From the NCBI GenBank assembly GCA_017410585.1, contig JAFQQM010000016.1, positions 1 to 64,000 on the forward strand: 64,000 bases of DNA, given 5' to 3'. Origin of the DNA: Clostridia bacterium (GTDB lineage: Bacteria > Bacillota > Clostridia > Oscillospirales > Acutalibacteraceae). Within the stretch, counting starts at the first letter, position 1; each line of letters opens with the position of its first letter. The notes beneath the pieces were generated by a model. That model made no database searches and had not been told where the DNA came from. It saw only the letters and a program-made list of their open reading frames with translations. Shown here one piece after another: positions 61,513 to 64,000 of the stretch. Both the position numbers and the translations under genes were made by a program.

Positions 61513-61998
61513 ATGAAACGATGCCTATGTTTGCTGGCGGTACTGTGTCTGCTGTTGGCTGCCGGTTGTCAATCGCCTGCCGCCCCGCCGGCGGAGGACG
61601 GTTCAACAACCGTCACCACGTCCTCTTCCTTGACCAAAAAGCCGACGACGACTACCGCCCGTAATCCCGATTCCGGCTTTCAGGAGGGCGGGGGCAACCG
61701 CGCCTCCGACCTGCCGGCAAAGATGTACGGACTGGTGACGGATGACCCGATGTACTGCGCGACCGTTCAGTTAGCACCGTATAATAACCGCTTTACGATC
61801 ACGTTGCCGCAACAGCAATCGTGGCAACCGTACGGCACCTACCGTGTCGTCGGTGACCGGCTGATGCTGACAGTTGATGACAGCGGCGGTGTGGTGTATA
61901 CCTTCCGTATGACCGAAGGGACTCTCGTTTTTCTGCAATCGGAGTCCTCTCCGTTTCCGGTCATTAACCGTATCACCGACGGTGCGGTGTTTTTTTGA
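61513..61998 (+). CDS. Small lipoprotein of unknown function
   Basis: A 161-residue lipoprotein with lipobox LAAGC (Cys19) and a Pro/Ser/Thr-rich linker. The second half is a small beta-rich domain (NRFTITLPQQQSWQPYGTYRVVGDRLMLTV...GVVYTFRMTEGTLVFLQSES). That region resembles short proteins with a DUF-type beta barrel, but I assign no family. It begins 10 bases after the ATP-grasp stop and probably ends that operon. The start ATG is at 61513; longer readings overlap the ATP-grasp gene. Confidence 0.75.
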   Translation: MKRCLCLLAVLCLLLAAGCQSPAAPPAEDGSTTVTTSSSLTKKPTTTTARNPDSGFQEGGGNRASDLPAKMYGLVTDDPMYCATVQLAPYNNRFTITLPQQQSWQPYGTYRVVGDRLMLTVDDSGGVVYTFRMTEGTLVFLQSESSPFPVINRITDGAVFF

Positions 61999-62010
61999 GA
62001 CGCATAAAGA

Positions 62011-62050
62011 AATCTCCCGATGGGTAATTCCCATCGGGAGATTGTTTTTT
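62011..62050. terminator. Bidirectional terminator
   Basis: AATCTCCCGATGGG and CCCATCGGGAGATT form a 14-bp stem around TAATT, followed by GTTTTTT on the plus strand. It lies between the 61513 lipoprotein and the minus-strand peptide gene and can serve both. Confidence 0.9.
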
Positions 62051-62051
62051 G

Positions 62052-62186
62052 TCAGAGAAGTTCCGTCTCGTCGTCTTCCGGCACTTCCTCGTCGTACCAG
62101 TCATCCTTGTCGGAACTGATTTGTATCGTGCGTACCGCCGCCAAGCGGATCAAGGTCACTTCGGGGGAAACGTATTCGTATTTCAT
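62052..62186 (-). CDS. Small acidic peptide 3 (Y-x-x-P-E family)
   Basis: A 44-residue peptide starting MKYEYVSPEVTL, with A-V-R-T-I at 17-21, then a tryptophan and a strongly acidic tail (DDWYDEEVPEDDE). It matches peptides at 9932 and 43324 in Tyr, P-E-[ILV], Ala17 and Thr20. The start at 62186 stands eight bases after AAAGGAG; an upstream ATG at 62192 is too close to that site. The site overlaps the stop of the large surface-protein gene before it, so they are translationally coupled. A terminator follows. Function unknown. Confidence 0.75.
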   Translation of the reverse strand: MKYEYVSPEVTLIRLAAVRTIQISSDKDDWYDEEVPEDDETELL

Positions 62187-62199
62187 AGACATCTCTCCT

Positions 62200-64000
62200 T
62201 TAAAGCCGACTGCTTTCTTGGTGATAGAGCGCCAGTGCTTTCATCAGATTCTTAAAGTCAGTGCGGTAACTTTCACCGTTTACAACCTGCCTTGCTAAAG
62301 ACAAGGCGCTGACTTCGTAAGTGATGCCGTTTAGCGTGACGCGCATTGTGGTAGCGATATCGTCCGCGCCGATGCCGGAAAACTCATAATAGTACAGATC
62401 GCGTGCTTCGTTGTACAGCAAGGCTCCGTCCAGATTTTCCGAGAAATACATACGGATACCCAGTTTGTTCTTGAGCAACAGACTGGTGCCGACGTAGGCG
62501 GCCGGTGTCGATTCGCAATCGGCGTGTACACCGCTGATCGTTCCCAACGACGCGGCATCCAGTTCGGCTTGGGTGTAAGCATAACCGGTGTTGGCGAGAT
62601 TCTCGACCTTATGGTCGAAGTACAACTGCGCCATCGCACCGTAATTGAGCATGGCCTTAGCCGCTGATTTATCTGCCTCTTGGTAACTTCCGTTGATGAT
62701 CGCCTCGCTGTATTCGCGGATACTGTAAGACTTGGCGGTATAGACGGTGTTGCCGTCAGCAGAGACCAAACGGGCCACCAACTCGGCAGTCATATCCTTG
62801 GCCGGCACTTCGGCGGTGACAAGGTAATAACCCGTGCCATCCTGCACGGACGGCGTGACAGAAGGTAACTCCGCGCCATCCAACGTAAAGGTGACTTTCA
62901 TCCCGTCTTCTTTGACGGATTCGGGGATATCCACGGCAAAGTTCATATCCAGATCGTCGCCCAACGTTACGCTCGCACCCTTGAAGGCGGCACGATCCGG
63001 CGTCGGTACGGGGATCGGTGCGCCGGCATTTAATGCCGCGATCTCGTCAGCGGTCAATGCGATATTGTAGATTCGAGCCTCATCCAACAGACCGAGGAAG
63101 GGAGAAGCGTTTTCTTTTTGACCGAAATTAAGGGATGCTTCACCGTTGGCGATCGCGCCGGCGGTGACCGTACCGGTCGCCGTAACGGCACCGTCAATGT
63201 ACATCGTCAGCGTTGAACCGCTCATCGTCAGTGCCAGATGATGCCATGCACCGTCATGAATGGTTCGTGTGCTTTGCAACGTGTTCGCGTCGGAGGTGTT
63301 GCCGGTCAGCGTTAATCCGGGGGCATAGAAGCGCACTTTGCCGCTATGGAAGTACCATTGCCAATCGGTGGCGGCCAGCGCCCCTTTGGACATAAACACC
63401 TTCCAGTTCTGCGTGTTGCCGGAGGGAATTTGAATAAACAGCGAAAGGCTGAAATCGCCGTCGTAGGCGGTGGCGGTCTGTCCGATAGCGTAGGAAGTTT
63501 TGTCCTGAATACCGCTGAAGGCGGTGCCGAAGCCATCCTTGCTGTTGGTAATGGAACTGCCGGCGCCGATGGTAAGATCGGTGTGGTTGCCGGTGGTGTC
63601 CTTCGTTTCGCTACCGCTTTCGAATTGCCAATAACCGACCAGACCGTAGGCGATAAACTTGGTCGCCGGAATCACGGCATAACCGTGCACGTCGGTGACG
63701 TGACTGACGGTGACCGTGTAATCGGTACGGGTCGCACCGCTCAGTTTCAGAGTGACCGCGGTGCCTTCTGCCTGCAACGTAGCACTCTCTACGGTCGCAC
63801 CGCCGCTGACAGCGTAATTGGCCGTCGTCTCGGCCGAAGTCTCGTTTAACGGCTCACTGAAGGTCATGACCACGGTGTCCGGTGTCGGCATGGTGGCAGA
63901 CAGTAGCGTCGGTTGGGTGATATCCGAGGTGGTAGCCGCTTGAACGGTCGCTGTCTCGGAGGCATTCCCACCTTTGTTGACCGCACAGATCGTGTAAGTG
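62200..64000 (-). CDS. Large FN3/LamG surface protein (partial, runs off the right edge)
   Basis: The frame stays open to the edge, so at least 600 residues are present and the N-terminus is missing. In order: the end of an FN3-type domain (TYTICAVNKGGNASET at the edge), a bacterial Ig-like domain (PTPDTVVMTFSEPLNETS), a LamG/concanavalin-type domain of about 190 residues (GLVGYWQFESG...DEARIYNIALTADEI), and a C-terminal domain of about 270 residues (GASVTLGDDLDMNFAVDIP...AKAMLNYGAMAQLYFD). I know the last only as an uncharacterised domain of surface proteins in gut Clostridia. LamG domains bind glycans or protein. No C-terminal anchor is present. It precedes small peptide 3 in an operon. Confidence 0.8.
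   Translation of the reverse strand, partial: TYTICAVNKGGNASETATVQAATTSDITQPTLLSATMPTPDTVVMTFSEPLNETSAETTANYAVSGGATVESATLQAEGTAVTLKLSGATRTDYTVTVSHVTDVHGYAVIPATKFIAYGLVGYWQFESGSETKDTTGNHTDLTIGAGSSITNSKDGFGTAFSGIQDKTSYAIGQTATAYDGDFSLSLFIQIPSGNTQNWKVFMSKGALAATDWQWYFHSGKVRFYAPGLTLTGNTSDANTLQSTRTIHDGAWHHLALTMSGSTLTMYIDGAVTATGTVTAGAIANGEASLNFGQKENASPFLGLLDEARIYNIALTADEIAALNAGAPIPVPTPDRAAFKGASVTLGDDLDMNFAVDIPESVKEDGMKVTFTLDGAELPSVTPSVQDGTGYYLVTAEVPAKDMTAELVARLVSADGNTVYTAKSYSIREYSEAIINGSYQEADKSAAKAMLNYGAMAQLYFDHKVENLANTGYAYTQAELDAASLGTISGVHADCESTPAAYVGTSLLLKNKLGIRMYFSENLDGALLYNEARDLYYYEFSGIGADDIATTMRVTLNGITYEVSALSLARQVVNGESYRTDFKNLMKALALYHQESSRL

Overview
The window looks like chromosome of an uncultured gut Clostridia-type bacterium, most likely Oscillospirales/Ruminococcaceae. 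The evidence is AGGAGG-type ribosome binding sites, a tRNA with encoded CCA, type III glutamine synthetase, a YugP-type peptidase, cohesin and dockerin modules, and Gram-positive lipoproteins. Overall GC is moderately high. One short gene (3846-4331) is clearly AT-rich and looks foreign. The organism assignment is inference.

Layout. 1-3.5 kb: valS and a small lipoprotein. 3.5-4.6 kb: tRNA-Leu(UAG), then two copies of a composite repeat (terminator, array of mini-hairpins, strong promoter) that flank the AT-rich gene; the second copy supplies the promoter of an NSS-type sodium symporter. 6-8.5 kb: lipase-like hydrolase, SDR oxidoreductase and zinc peptidase. 8.7-10.1 kb: a secreted cohesin protein and a 41-residue peptide with its own consensus promoter and terminator. 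10.2-13 kb: small membrane proteins, a ceramidase-like lipoprotein and a zinc-ribbon protein. 13.2-41.9 kb: a large glycan-utilisation locus with GH27, a GH78-like enzyme, an AraC regulator, a lipoprotein with a glycosidase-like core of unrecognised family, two surface proteins built from a repeated beta module, two solute-binding proteins (one fused to sugar-binding-like domains), two permease pairs, NHL-TPR, YIP1 and DUF5696 proteins, a GH28-like lipoprotein and an (alpha/alpha)6-type protein. No transporter ATPase is present. 42.2-49.5 kb: an operon of a second cohesin protein, a second small peptide and a 2005-residue protein with six beta modules, an internal dockerin and the same glycosidase-like core. 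49.6-62 kb: housekeeping genes glnN, carA, a carB-dapF fusion, a NUDIX gene, iscS-iscU-mnmA, an ATP-grasp gene and a lipoprotein. 62.0-64.0 kb, minus strand: a large FN3/LamG surface protein running off the edge, followed by a third small peptide.

How the parts may work together (inference). Secreted and surface-bound glycosidases and binding modules would degrade a complex plant or host glycan at the cell surface, with products imported by two ABC permease pairs powered by an ATPase encoded elsewhere. The cohesin and dockerin modules suggest a minimal cellulosome-like assembly. Most unusual are three short acidic peptides, each next to a secreted protein gene, sharing Y-x-x-P-E-[ILV] and A-[LIV]-x-T-[IV] motifs. 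Their N-terminus resembles the recognition motif of some RiPP leaders, and they are my best candidate for an undescribed component.
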